From contig OZ023214.1 in NCBI GenBank assembly GCA_963995525.1, positions 55,556,839 through 55,620,838 of the forward strand: a stretch of 64,000 nt of DNA, read 5' to 3'. Origin of the DNA: Escarpia spicata. Lineage: Eukaryota; Annelida; Polychaeta; Sabellida; Siboglinidae. Position numbers and translations under genes: made by a program. Under the pieces are notes generated by a model. The model did not search any database. It was given only the letters and a program-made list of their open reading frames with translations, and had not been told where the DNA came from. Below are positions 32,200 through 43,355 of this stretch, one piece after another; the first letter of the stretch is position 1, and each line of letters begins with the position of its first letter.

Positions 32200-32840
32200 G
32201 TTGACAGGACGCCGGTGCTGCCTCCAGCGGATTGGACCGTATACGGAAGGCGTATACGGACAAGAAGCTGGAGTGGGCACCACGGAAGAAGCGTCGCCAC
32301 CACGTTCCCGTGCCGCTACGACGTGCGCTCTTGGTGCACCTCCACGAGAAGCGTCACACGTCATCTTCACCCCTGGAGATGACGTGCGACAATGTAACAA
32401 CGCCACCGGCATCCGATGCCACACCTCTCCAGATGAGTTGTGATGACGAAGATGAGGTCATCCTAACGGAGTCGGTATACGCAGCCCTCCAACCCGTCAC
32501 GGATGACGACTATAACGTCACCACAACGGCATCGGAGTACGAGGCGCTCCGTAGTGACACATCCACGATCGATCTATCCTACGATGGACACATGGACTTG
32601 TCCATAGTCTATACATCGGTCCCGTACGCCTATGCAGCCCCGTTCGAAGGTATGCGTTAGATCGAATGCGACATCGAACGGTTAGCCGGCGTCATCCTGG
32701 CAACCCGCGCGTCGTACACGGTGCGCGACTCGGTGCAGTTGATATGCGCGGAGCTAGCACGGAACATTATCCGCGATGAGCACGTGAACTACGTCGCCGA
32801 GACTCTTTGTAGTAATCTGCAGACTAGTCAGATTCAGTAG
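32200..32840 (+). pseudogene. Basic-to-acidic ORF upstream of polymerase, Polinton B
   Basis: An open frame follows a poly-TTG tract and a good splice-acceptor-like TGTTGACAG|G at 32206. It begins basic ('KKLEWAPRKKRRHH'), then Ser/Thr/Asp-rich ('PLEMTCDNVTTPP', later 'PLQMSCDDEDE', a weak repeat), with a stop at 32658-32660. The same frame then stays open to 32840 with a helical segment ('VILATRASYTVRDSVQLICA'). The upstream exon is not identified. Function unknown. The basic stretch could bind DNA. Confidence 0.4.
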
Positions 32841-33151
32841 GTTACCCAGTGACATACAAGAGGAAATGCGCTCCTACGCCAGTTGGGGTTATAGGCGTAT
32901 CTTGTATATCACACGTAGAGTACTTATTGTACTTGCATGTTGTTCTTGTACATTGCCGAGTGGCGTTGCGAGCCACACCTCCTCGCTGACATCTATCCAC
33001 CTTCATACTTCGTTGCCCTTGCGATCGGCGATCAGACAGACATATATACATACATAGATACACACGCACACTCATACAAGGTACCTCCCCGTGCTATCTG
33101 ACTATGCAATGTATTATACGTAGCCACACCCCCTCTGTCCACACACCTATA

Positions 33152-33179
33152 TGACGTCACGCAGTGTAGGATATATAGA
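33152..33179 (+). promoter_or_regulatory. CRE site and TATA box of the polymerase gene
   Basis: A full palindromic TGACGTCA (33152-33159), the binding site of CREB/ATF-type bZIP factors, lies 12 bases upstream of TATATAGA (33172-33179). The ATG is at 33227, so transcription would start near 33205. The spacing suits a compact viral-type promoter. Confidence 0.55.
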
Positions 33180-33226
33180 AACGTGCAAGGATCTCGCATC
33201 CTTCAGTTGTATGTACATACAGCACG

Positions 33227-36200
33227 ATGAAGCAACACTCGTGTCGCCACTGTGGAATCGTCCTCGATACATACGACGACATACAACGCCACATAGACCG
33301 AACGCATTTATCAACACACGTTGACGATCATGCCTACAGCAAACCACCGTCGCGAGTGGTGCCATCTGACGAACCACCGAAAGTCACTAAGCACCCCTGT
33401 CCGACATGTGGAAGAGCCTTCACGAGACGATATGACCAGGTACAGCACACGAGGACGTCATGCAGGGGCAGGTCACAGAAAAGCGATACACACAGCTGTG
33501 AGACTTGTGCACGTGAGTTCACGAGACGTGACGTCTTGTTACGTCATATCAAGACGGTATGTTGCAGACGTGCAGAGGTAACCGACCCACCGCTACCCAA
33601 GCCAGCGAGACGCACAGAGCGGCCAAGTGTGAGCGCCGACGACGACGTCGACCCAATACAGCCGCCGCCCCGACTGCCCTTCGTCGACACTCTATCGAGG
33701 GAGCTGCGAGACGTCGTCCGAGATCACTGGTCAACCATCCGCACCCACGTGTACAGAGGACCCGTGCAATCCAGGTACAATTACAAAGTGTCGACACCGG
33801 ACACGTCTCGTCTAGAACCATCACTGAAAATCATGTTCCGCGAACAGACGCACGCGTTCAAAATTAATCTTAGTTACGGTTTTGTGCTGAGGAACAAGAT
33901 CACTAACCGATACCAATATTACCATTCGTCCTGTAACTGTTGTGGTCGTTACATCGATGAACCTTGTCTTATCACCAACACCGAAAAGGTTGATGCATTT
34001 CTGGAGCGTATCCGAGAAACAGACGTGTTGCAATGGGTCATCAATCAACGTCCGGACTGTCAATGGGTATGCGAGGTGGTCACGAATGTCACCTTCTTCG
34101 TCAATCACATAGTCGATCATCCGATGTGGACGTCCGAGGTACATCAAACGGAACAAAGCCGTCATCGGATTGGAAAGAGAACCCAACAACGCGAAGAGGT
34201 ACACCGACAATCTGTGTCTCTTCCGGTGCCTGGCTCTGCATCGTGGATGCGACAGACACCACCTGTAACCCACTGTGAAGGTACTCCACGCGAAGTACGA
34301 CCGAGACGGAGTGGCTAGTAAAGACTTTGACTGGGTGACGATGGACGACCTCTATCGCATCGAGACCACCTTTGAGACCAACGTGTGCGTCTACACGCTC
34401 GTCGAACCGGAAGAAGAAGGTGGAAAGACGACTGCCGAACTCGTACGCCTTTCGTTGTGTCACTATCCCGAAACGTTGTACGTCAATCTTCACGAGACAC
34501 ACTTTTCCTACATACAAGACGTGAACATGTACTGTCATTCGTATCGATGTAGGAAGTGTGGCGACTCGCTATGGCAATACGCATCCAAACTAGAGAGACA
34601 CGAGCGCGGGTGTACGGGAGGTGTGCGAAAGATCTATCCCGGTGGCGTCTACCGTCCGTCGCCGACAGTCTTCCAGCGGTTGGACGACGAAAACATTCGC
34701 GTTCCCGAGTGGATGTACTACTATCCCTATCGCGCCACCTTCGACTTCGAGACCTGGTTCGATACGTCACACCTTCCATCGGACAGCGCCAAGGTCCACT
34801 GGGTGGCTCGTCACGTACCGTTGAGTGTGTCCCTGGCGAGTAACGTACCCGGATTCGAACAGGTGCAATGTCTCATCACGGACGGCGACAGCAACAAGTT
34901 GGTATCCGACATGATGACCATCCTTCAGGCGATGAGCGATGCAGCCTACGAAGCCATCATAGACAAATACGAGGGCACCCTCCACGAACTCGCGGAGGCT
35001 ATCGTGACGAGGGACGAACAGGAGGCGCACGCCACTGATGGGGACAAAGAGTCACGGCAACAATCGACCAATCCCTACAAAACACTCATGGGTCAATAGA
35101 ACGGTTGGCTTCATCAGTTGCCCGTCATCGGCTTCAACTCGGGCAGGTACGATCTGAACGTCGTCAAACAGTTCCTGGTACCCTACTTCCTGTCCACAAA
35201 GAAAGCAACAGAGGACGACGACGGGGAGGAAGAGGAGGAAGCCGGGACGTTTCACGTGATCAAACGTGGCAACACGTTTATGTGTCTATCGACGGACGAC
35301 CTTAAATTCCTCGACATGACTCATTATATCGCCCCGGGATACTCGTACGACAAGTACCTGAAAGCGTACGGTTGCGAGGTCACGAAAGGTCACTTCCCGT
35401 ACGAATACATGGACAACTTGGAGAGACTCGACGACACCGCTCTACCTCCCAAAGAGGCTTTCTTCAGTCGACTGAATAACGAAGGTAAATCCGACGACGA
35501 CTACACTTTTGCGGGACTTTCTCGTCTGGTACAACAACAGGGACGTCGTACCGTTCTTGGAGGCCATCGCCAAACAGTTTGACTTCTACCGACACCGCGG
35601 TCTCGACATGTTCAAACAAGGGATCAGTATACCTGGTTTGACCTTGACCTACCTGTTCAACTACGTGCCGGAGAGGACGTTCTTTACGCTCTTCAACGAG
35701 ACAAACAAGGACGTACTCGTCCGAGAGAACAACGTCGGAGGACCGTCACTCATCTTCATCAGACATCACGAGAAGGGGGTCACGAAGATATGTCGTAACG
35801 ACTAAGGCGATACGGCTCGAACGTGTCAGTCCATCGTTGGATATGATGCAAACGCATTGTATATGTGGTCGTTATCGCAAGAGATGCCGACGGGATGGTA
35901 CACGCGACGACGGGAAGAGAAGGAGTTCCGACCCGAAGCGGCACAGCCCACAGGTCAGATGGCCGCCGAATGGCTGACGTGGGAGTCCGAAAGCACGGGA
36001 CGCACCATACGTCACCAGTTCAACGGTCGAGAGAAGCGCATCGGTAAACTGCTGGTGGACGGTTGGTGCAGCGAAAAGAAGACGGCCTATCAGTTTCACG
36101 GATGCTTCTACCACGGCTGTCCGTGCACCGGACGTGAAGTCAACGAGGTCAACGGGAAACTGCTCGCCGAAACGCGAAAGAACACGGCCTACCTACGTCA

Positions 36201-37160
36201 CTTTGTGAGGGTCGTCGAGTTGTGGGAATGCGAGTGGGAGGTCGCGAGACGCGGTCCGTGCGTGAAACAGTTTCTGGACGTGACCTTTCGCTGGCGCCGT
36301 CGACACGTGCACTGGAAAATGACGTCACAACAGATCCTGACAGGCGTACGCAACGGTAGCGTGTTCGGTATGATTCAGTGCGACATACGTGTACCGGAGG
36401 ACCTGCGCGCGCACTTTGCCGAGATGCAGCCCATCTTCAAGAACATTCACCTGACCCGCGATGACCTCGGGCCGTTCATGCGTCGCTACGCCGAAGAACA
36501 CGACATCATGGCAACCCCGCGTCGCATGCTCGTCGGGAGTTATCGTGGGGATAAGATCTTGCTCGCCACACCTCTCTTGTGATGGTACCTTGAGCACGGA
36601 CTCGATATGACGCACGTCTACCAGGTCATCGAGTACACACCGGTCGCCTGCTTCCGACGATTCGGCGAGGCGGTGTCCATCGCACGTCGCGAAGGAGACG
36701 TCCACCCCGACAAGGCCATGATCGCAGACACCAACAAACTTATGGGAAATTCTTCCTATAGGAAATTTATCACCAACGTCGTTAAGCACGGCGAAGTCAC
36801 CTACTGCACGGAGAAGAGGGCGTCGATCGCGATCAACAATCGTCGCTTCCGCCAACTCGACGTCGTCACTGCCGATGCGTACGAGATCGAAATGCACAAG
36901 CGCACCGTCAAATACACCCTGCCCACGCACGTGGGATTCTTCGTGTTGCAGTGGGCCAAACTGCGTTTATTGGAGTTCTACTACGAATTTATGGTCAGGT
37001 ACGTGGAACGTCCGCTGTTCGAGTACTGCGAAACCGATACGGACAGCGCCTATTTAGCTCTGGCCGGAGAGTCCGTCGACGACCTCGTGACCCCGGCACT
37101 GCGCGACCACTACTTTCGTCACCGCTCCGAATTGCTACCGTCCGAATGTTGCGTCGATCG
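33227..37160 (+). pseudogene. Polinton protein-primed DNA polymerase B with N-terminal zinc fingers, C-terminus lost
   Basis: ATG at 33227. Three C2H2/C2HC-type fingers lie in the first 110 residues (CRHCG..., CPTCGRAF..., CETCAREF...). Then come the exonuclease motifs 'FDFETW' (Exo I, 34743) and 'GFNSGRYDLN' (Exo II, 35127), and polymerase motif A 'DANALY' (35845). Next are the 'GYQFHGCFYHGC'-type block (36090), motif B 'KLMGNSSYR' (36739) and motif C 'ETDTDSAY' (37032). The frame shifts near 34135 and 35505 and has in-frame stops near 34267, 35097, 35803 and 36580. About 40 residues after motif C it runs in frame into capsid sequence. It would replicate the element from protein-bound ends. 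Dead in this copy. Confidence 0.9.
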
Positions 37161-38082
37161 CACGATGCTACACATTCAGGCGAAGGTGACGCGTGTCGAC
37201 GGAGCCGATCTCGTCGCCGCCGATCCCGTCCGTCCCGTGAATAACTGGCTCCATTCGCTGTTCAGTCAGGTCGACGTCTACCTGAACGGAACGCTCGTGA
37301 CTCCCTCGACCAACACGTACCCGTACCGCGCCTACATAGAGACGCTGCTCAGTTACGGCGACGACGCCAAGGAGACACAACTAAAGAGTCAGATGTGGCA
37401 CAAGGACACGGCCAATCGTATGGACGTCGTCGTAATAGACGCCGATGATTCCGTCGCCAACGCGGGGTTCGTCAACAGACGCAACATGATCGCCCAGAGT
37501 CGCGTGGTGGACATGGTGGGTCGTCTCCACGTGGACCTCTTCCTACAGGATAAATTCCTCATCAACGGCGTCGAGGTCAAGATACGTCTGGTGCGCAGCA
37601 AGGATGCGTTCGCGCTCATGGCCTGCGGAGGCAACCCCGATTACAAGATAAAGATCGTCAACGCTACACCACGATTCGTCAAGAAGGTCACCCTGAATCC
37701 GAGCGTTCAGATGGCTCACATCAAAGCCCTCGACAAAACCACCGCCAAGTATCCGATGCGACCCGTCGACTGCAAGGTCTACTCCATTCCCACAGGTGTC
37801 AGGTGCTACCATAACCTGTTCACCTCGACAGGTAAGGTGTGACAGGACGAAGGCAACGGCTTGTCTCGCGCCAACTTCCGACACGGCTACACCTTCTTCG
37901 GCTTGGACCTCACCCCCGATGCGTGCGACGACTGCTGCTTCCATCTGGTACAAAAGGGCAACCTGCGCATCGAGATTCATTTCCGCGACGCGCTGACGAC
38001 CACTGTGAACGTCATCGCCTACGCCGAGTTCGAGACCGTGCTGGAGATCGACAAGAGTCGTAGCGTCATCTACGACTACTGA
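37161..38082 (+). pseudogene. Polinton major capsid protein (double jelly-roll), N-terminus lost
   Basis: From about 37161 the polymerase frame continues without a stop into the Polinton hexon-type capsid family: 'VNNWLHSLFSQVDVYLNG', 'TYPYRAYIETLLSYG', 'FVNRR', and later 'HGYTFFGLDLTP' and 'VNVIAYAEFETVLEID' to the stop at 38080. A single in-frame TGA at 37840 splits the last 80 residues. About 300 of the usual 500-600 residues remain. The N-terminal part is gone through the deletion that joined it to the polymerase. Invertebrate database entries of this family are often labelled F54H12.2-like. Confidence 0.85.
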
Positions 38083-38083
38083 G

Positions 38084-38535
38084 ATGGAAACCATGCAGCT
38101 CGTCCGCCTACTCGCCCTCGATATGCACGCCCGTGCCATCATCCGTGGGATCGTACTCAAAGACGTACTCCTCGATCTCCGGATAGACGCTTACCCCGTC
38201 GCCTTCGTGTGCAACACGCACGACGCGGTTAAACCCGGCGAACATTGGATAGCACTCTACGTAGACGCCAACGGTCACGGCGAATACTTCTGCTCTTACG
38301 GCTTGGCGCCACGGCACGTCGAGTTCCGCCGCTTCTAGAATAAACATTGTGTAACGTGGACTCATAATTCTAAGAGACTGCAGAGTCCCTTGTCTAACGT
38401 TTGCGGACAATACTGTGTTGCTTATCTCATGTTTCGCTGTCGTGGTCTTGTCATGAAGGATTTCGTAAACGGTTTCGGCACTGATCTGGTAGCAAACGAT
38501 TGCCGTGTATTTGATTGGCTTAAACAACTGCGATA
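38084..38535 (+). pseudogene. Polinton adenovirus-type cysteine protease, one in-frame stop
   Basis: ATG at 38084, one base after the capsid stop. The frame shows 'GEHWIALYVDANG' (catalytic His in HW), 'CSYGLAPRHVEF' (relatives usually have DSYG), an in-frame TAG at 38336, then 'NSKRLQS' (oxyanion Gln) and 'CGQYCVAYLMFRCRG' (catalytic Cys), ending at 38535. These are the motifs of the adenain/Ulp1-like maturation protease of Polintons, which cuts capsid precursors. The start is short compared with relatives. The stop kills it. Confidence 0.85.
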
Positions 38536-38539
38536 ACCG

Positions 38540-39020
38540 TGTTTCATTAACGAACAGGTATCATCATCATCATTATATGATTCGAGCCTATGGCGCGGTG
38601 GTCACACACCCGTAAGCTCACGGCCTCTGGCGCGGTGTTCGCTCACCCGTAATTCGTACTACCATCATTATCCTATGAGCCACTGGCGTGGTCGTCTTGA
38701 CCCCTAAGCTCACGAACTCTGGCGCGGTGTTCGCTCACCCGCAAGTCACCGTCGTCCACTTGTCTTCGGTTAATAAAACACGGTTTCATGTCGTACGTAT
38801 GCTTGTATCTTTCGTCAATAAAATTCGTGTGCACTCGTATACTCTTGTGTTTCGTTAGTTCTTTCATACACGCGCATTCATACACACTCCCTCCATAACA
38901 TTCAACCGGTAGGGACAGGCCCTCTCTATACTCCACCAGGGGGCGTCACGTACTATTTCTCCTCTGCGGCAGCCGCCAAGTGGCGCCTCTCTTTACATTT
39001 CTTTCCGCTAGGGGGAGATA
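38540..39020. repeat. Right sub-terminal region of Polinton B with CTCTGGCGCGGTGTTCGCTCACCCG repeats
   Basis: Four copies of a unit containing 'tggcg[ct]ggt' and '[ct]tcaccc' with 'taagctcacg' occur between 38585 and 38745. AATAAA at 38771 and on both strands nearby could end the protease transcript. No ORF with a domain signal. Confidence 0.5.
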
Positions 39021-39021
39021 G

Positions 39022-39088
39022 GTCACGTGTGCGCCGCCATCTTGGCGACGAAATAACACCACTTACCCAGATGGTCCATACTACTACT
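39022..39088 (-). repeat. Polinton B right terminal inverted repeat
   Basis: Reverse complement of 25244-25310 with scattered mismatches. It ends ...ATACTACTACT and is followed directly by the duplicated AGCCAG. Confidence 0.9.
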
Positions 39089-39109
39089 AGCCAGCTTTAA
39101 GGTGATGTT

Positions 39110-39336
39110 TGTTCTGTAGTGTAGTGTGTTTGTCTCACATTGGACTGTTTACTAATAGACTTGTACTTAAGAGATTTTAACTCTAGTAGACACTACACAG
39201 GCTGCATTGCCATGGCAGTGGCAAGATTAATGATGTGTCATTGAGGGGCACTGGACTGGAAATAAAGTAGCCATGTAAACTAGTACCACTGCGTTGAGTG
39301 TTGCCTTCATTGATATTGTACGTAACAGCATTACAT
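39110..39336 (+). repeat. Gypsy 2 5' LTR
   Basis: Shares 'gactgtttact', 'taactctagtagacactacacagg.tgcattgcca' and 'ccatgtaaactagtaccactgcgttgagtgttgcct' with 43290-43505. It ends near 'cagcattaca', followed by TGGTGTAAAAAC, a possible primer-binding site. The left edge is approximate. Confidence 0.65.
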
Positions 39337-39399
39337 GGTGTAAAAACACGGGATCTAAGTGAACATTATCTCAAACATGGCATATATTATGGAAATTAC

Positions 39400-40145
39400 G
39401 TTAAAGCCGCCTGGAAATTCACCCTTACCGGCGATCTATCTGTGGGCTAGGAGAGATGGGTGGAACGCTTTGACTGTTACATGATGGCAACGGAAAGAGA
39501 CAAGAAGGCAGGGGGAATTCAGGTCGCAACATTGTTGACGCTGATGGGACCCGAAGCCATGGATGTGTATCGTTCGTTCGATTTGGGGAATTGAAGAAGA
39601 GAAACACGATATAAGCAGGTGAAAGTGAAGTTTGCACGATATTTCACACCACGTATCAATGTAACGTATGAACGGTATAAGTTTCTGTAACGAAACCAGG
39701 AACTTGGCGAGACGTTCGATGCATTTCTGACGGATTTAAAGAACCTGATCTCTTCATGCAAATATCACGCTGACGAGAGATACAATATCATGCGAGATCA
39801 AATCGTTATGAACATTACATCAAACGTTTGCCGCAGCAGTGAGATAACTGGTCAGCTTATGGCAGACGTGGGCCAGCAAGAACAGACACACACAGTGAAA
39901 GGCACTAACAGTAGCCGTAACCGTAATGACACTTGACAGCGTTCCAAGAACCCGAGTAGGAATGACCAGGGTTTTAAGGTCAAGTCATGTAAATTCTGTG
40001 GTACAACACACGCACCCAGAAATTGTCCGGCGTATGGTAGGAATTGCAATTAATGTGGTATACGCACCCACTCTGCACGATGCTGCAATACCTTTACAAT
40101 GCATGTGCAGAAGAAGACGCCGGTGCATACAGTTAAGCCAGATAC
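39400..40145 (+). pseudogene. Gypsy 2 gag with zinc knuckle
   Basis: Three frames together give a gag-like protein: 'GIQVATLLTLMGPEAMDVY', 'VKFARYFTPRINVTYERYKF', 'LGETFDAFLTDLKNLI', then 'CKFCGTTHAPRNCPA' (CCHC knuckle) and a second degraded knuckle near 40065. Stops near 39590, 39688 and 39935 disable it. Confidence 0.65.
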
Positions 40146-40189
40146 AAACAACCACGTTGATGTTTGTATATACAGTGCACAATTATTGT

Positions 40190-40504
40190 GAGAGGAAAAG
40201 CATCCTTCATAGCTGAGTACAAGCAGAAGTACTATCCCGTCGATTTCGTTATTGTGAGAGGAAATGCGCCAACTATCTTGTTCTTACAGAGCAGTGTGGA
40301 ACTAGGGTTGATCTCAAGAATCGACGGACAACCAATGCAGGGAAACTGGTAGATGATTATCGTCATGTATTCCGTGGACTGGGCTGTCTAAAAGGGGAAC
40401 ACCACATCCAACTGAGGTGTGATGCTAAGCCAGTAGTTCACCCAGCGCGACGTGTGGAAATGGAAGAAAATCAGCTTAGATTAGTGTTGCGTAGAAAGGG
40501 TACG
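40190..40504 (+). pseudogene. Gypsy 2 protease/RT linker fragment
   Basis: The end of the protease region ('FIAEYKQKYYPVDFVIVRG') is followed in another frame by 'FRGLGCLKGEHHIQL', the conserved stretch that precedes the RT of Gypsy elements. It then breaks off abruptly at about 40504, where antisense LINE sequence begins. Confidence 0.6.
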
Positions 40505-41158
40505 ATGTGTGATAGTGGCTAATTTGAATTGTATTCGATATGTAACTGGAAGCCAATGCAACTGTCTTAGTAGGGGCAGAGGTGGTGAGAAACGAGGTGC
40601 TTTTAGTACTACACGTGCTAAACAATTCTGTACACGTTGGAGTTTAGCTAAGTCCTCTTTAGCAGTATCGTTTAGGAGTGAATTGCAGTAGTCAAGGCGA
40701 CTGCTAATTAGAGATACTGATATAGTTTTAGTAGTAGATAAAGACGAATGACGCAGAATTCGGCTGAAATCACGTATATGTTAGAAACTGGATTTACATA
40801 CTTGAGAAATATTCTGCTTAAAGCTGAAATCACTATCAAATATAACACCTAGATTACGAACAGTATCTGGTGGTGATGTATCATTACCAAGCAATTTAAC
40901 TGGCAAGTAGTTAACAACCTTGTTTCATTGTTGTATTGTGCCAATATATAATTAGATCAGTCTTATCTGGATTTAGTTTCAATTTACTTGCTTCGATGAG
41001 GCGATGTAAAAGAATGTCGTGATCTACTGTATCAAAAGCAGGTGATAGATCTAGTAAGGTGAGAGCAGTCAATTTGCTATTATCCATATTGCATATAATG
41101 TCATTGTGTACTTTAGGAAGAGCCGTCTCAGTTGAATGAAATCGCTTATATGCAGATT
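40505..41158 (-). pseudogene. L2-like LINE RT fragment inside Gypsy 2
   Basis: The minus strand reads L2-type RT blocks. Near 41150-40985 are '[13 protein letters not shown]' and '[15 protein letters not shown]'-like parts. After an internal loss come 'KTDLI', 'LGVIFDS'-like and 'DYCNSLL', with 'LHWLPV' near 40530. It resembles the LINE in Polinton B but is older and deleted. It occupies precisely the space of the Gypsy RT catalytic core. Confidence 0.75.
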
Positions 41159-42060
41159 GTAGATCATACTTTTGATAAATGCAGGGTTCTAGACCGGTGC
41201 CTAGAGGAAGGCCTGAAGTTGAGCAGAGCGAAATGCAATATAAAGTGCTTTGAAGTCAAGTATCTAGGTCACGTCATATCGGCAGAAGGATTGAAACCTG
41301 ACCCAATGAAAGTGTAAGCAATACAGAACATCCCAAAACCAACGTATAAAGTGGACGTTAGACGTATCCTGGGCATGGTTACGTACTTGGTACTGTTTTG
41401 CCCGAATTTGACGCAATAATCAGCTGTTCTTCGTGACCTGACACGCAAAGATGTTGACTGGTTCTGGGACTCGAATCACGACAAATGTTTGTGGAAGATT
41501 TAAAAAGTGGTAACTTCAGCAGCAGATTTGGGATTGTACGATCCGTCCAAGCCAGTGACTGTATCTGTTGACAAGTCACAGAGAGGCTTGGGAGCATGTT
41601 ATGCTGCAAAATGAACGACCAGTAGAGTTCGCGTCGTGTGCAGTCACAGAAACACAACAACGTTATGCGCGAATTGAGAAGGAAATGTTAGCGGTGCAGT
41701 ACGAACACGTATTCATAAGTACGTGTACGGACAGGTAGTCACCGTTGAAACTGATCACAAGCCGTTGTTGGGAATCAATCAGAAGCCAATTGCAGACTTA
41801 CAACTTGAAGTACAAGCCAGGTACATACTTGGTCTTGGCTGACACCGTAAGCAGGGCGTATTTGTCAAATGTCACTGATCAAACTGACAAGTTTGACACG
41901 GAACAGATCCACGGAGTGTACAAGTACACCATGACATCCGATATGTCCAGAGAGCGCATCAGGACAGCCACATACAGCGATCCAGGGCTTACCCTACTGA
42001 AGCAACATAAGATGGATGGATGGCCTCAGGATAGAAGAAGTTGTGCCCTGAAACAGTGAA
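41159..42060 (+). pseudogene. Gypsy 2 RT C-terminus and RNase H, broken
   Basis: Restarts after the LINE piece with '[24 protein letters not shown]' (RT C-terminal block), then 'GLYDPSKPVTVSVDKSQRGLGA' (RNase H start, usual first Asp present) and 'VTVETDHKPLL' (RNase H later Asp). Each is in a different frame with intervening stops. Confidence 0.7.
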
Positions 42061-42289
42061 GCCGTACTGGATAGTTCGGAATGACCTCACAGAATACAAG
42101 GAGATCGTATTCAAGGGTCAGCAGATCTTAGAGCCAGTGGCGCTACGCAATAAGCGACAACCACGAGGGATTCTTGGGCATCGTAAAGTGCACGGAGAGA
42201 GGGAGACGGCAGTGAACTGGCCAGGGAACATACATCAAATACGTGACGCAGAGAAAGTTGTGCGGAGTGCCAACAAAATAGATCGGCAA

Positions 42290-43355
42290 ACTCAGCGATG
42301 CCGCTACAGCCACACGAAGTGTCAAGTCACCCATATCAAGTGGTAGCGAGCGATTTGCTCGAGCTTGACGGACACTCGCATCTCCCAGTGGTCGACTGTT
42401 ACAGCAAGTGGTCAAATGTCGTCAAACTAGCCGACACGAGAAGTAGTACAGTGATCGGGCATCTAGAGAAGTTTTTACGATTTTGGGATTCCTGAAAAAT
42501 TCCTCAGTGACAACGGTGCTCAATACAGTAGTTCTGAATTCCGTGAGTTTGCGAAGCGAATGAACATGATACATGCAACATCTAGTCCACATTATTCCCA
42601 AAGTAATGAGATGGCTGATAAAATGGTGCAAACGATCAAACGAAGCTTGAAGAAGATGTCGTCTGACGGGAAGAGTTTGCTGCAGACTCTGGCAGCAGTG
42701 CGCAGTACGCCAATAGTTGATGGATTGCCGTCAACAGCAGTCTTACTGCAAGGTAGAACTATGCGTACCAATGTACATAAGATGGAACACATGTTAAAAC
42801 CATAGTACATTGATGTAGAGATGGTTCGATGAAAACTAGAAACAAGACAAGCGACAACTGCATACTATCACGATGCCGTCACGTCGAGGTTCCGTCGGGA
42901 ACTTATACCCAGGCGAGGCCGTGAGAATGAGACACAACGGAAAGTGGCAGCTGGCGACAGTGAGACGACACGATAGGACGCCACAGTCTTACTGGTTGGA
43001 AACGGAAAGTGGATCGGTGCTGCGGCGGAATCACAACCAGATCAACCCGACGGCCAGGGGCAGTGCTACACCTGCTGCTGACAACCCTAGTGACATCAGT
43101 AGTGGACGTGCGTGTCCTGTTACTACCCAATCATCGGGCAGTGTAGAGCAGCCGATTAACAATTTGCCGAGTCGTACAGGCAGATCGGAAGAGCCGACGC
43201 TTCGCCGCAGCGAACGTACCAGTGTGCGTCCGAAATATCTCCAAGACTTTGTATCCAGTTGGAAAGCATTTGTAGTCAACGCGAAGTGGACGATACATAA
43301 ATGTAATAAACTTGGAGACTGTTTACTAAAAGACAGTGTCTTTAAGCGACTGTAA
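42290..43355 (+). pseudogene. Gypsy 2 integrase and C-terminal region
   Basis: Integrase core: 'VASDLLEL' (first Asp) and, after a frameshift near 42490, 'FLSDNGAQYSS' (second Asp). Then 'SQSNEMADKMVQ' stands where relatives have a Glu in an 'AERAVQ'-type motif, so the third acidic residue appears changed. Frame 42873-43355 holds a C-terminal beta-barrel-like segment ('GEAVRMRHNGKWQLATVRR') and a 'TLRRSERTSVRPKYLQDF' tail typical of Gypsy elements. Confidence 0.7.

Larger units (their letters stand above)
25238..39094. mobile_element. Polinton/Maverick B with TIRs and 6-bp target duplication
   Basis: Inverted repeats 25244-25310 and 39022-39088 begin 5'-AGTAGTAGTAT and share CATCTGGGTAAGTGG and AAGATGGCGGCG. 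The 6-bp AGCCAG lies directly outside both ends (25238-25243 and 39089-39094), the duplication size made by Polinton integrases. Inside are NADAR, RPA-like, helical, polymerase B, major capsid and protease genes on the plus strand. Integrase, ATPase and penton are absent. An L2-like LINE (25.7-27.5 kb) and a Gypsy LTR+gag piece (28.1-29.2 kb) are nested within. Confidence 0.9.

Noticed and set aside
32105..34840. Several overlapping ORFs antisense to the polymerase and accessory genes
   Set aside because: GC-rich coding DNA leaves antisense frames open; none has a recognisable motif, while the plus frames do.
25238..39094. A packaging ATPase gene in Polinton B
   Set aside because: Walker A and B motifs of the FtsK/HerA type were looked for in the translated frames and not found. 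The gene was probably lost in the deletion between polymerase and capsid.
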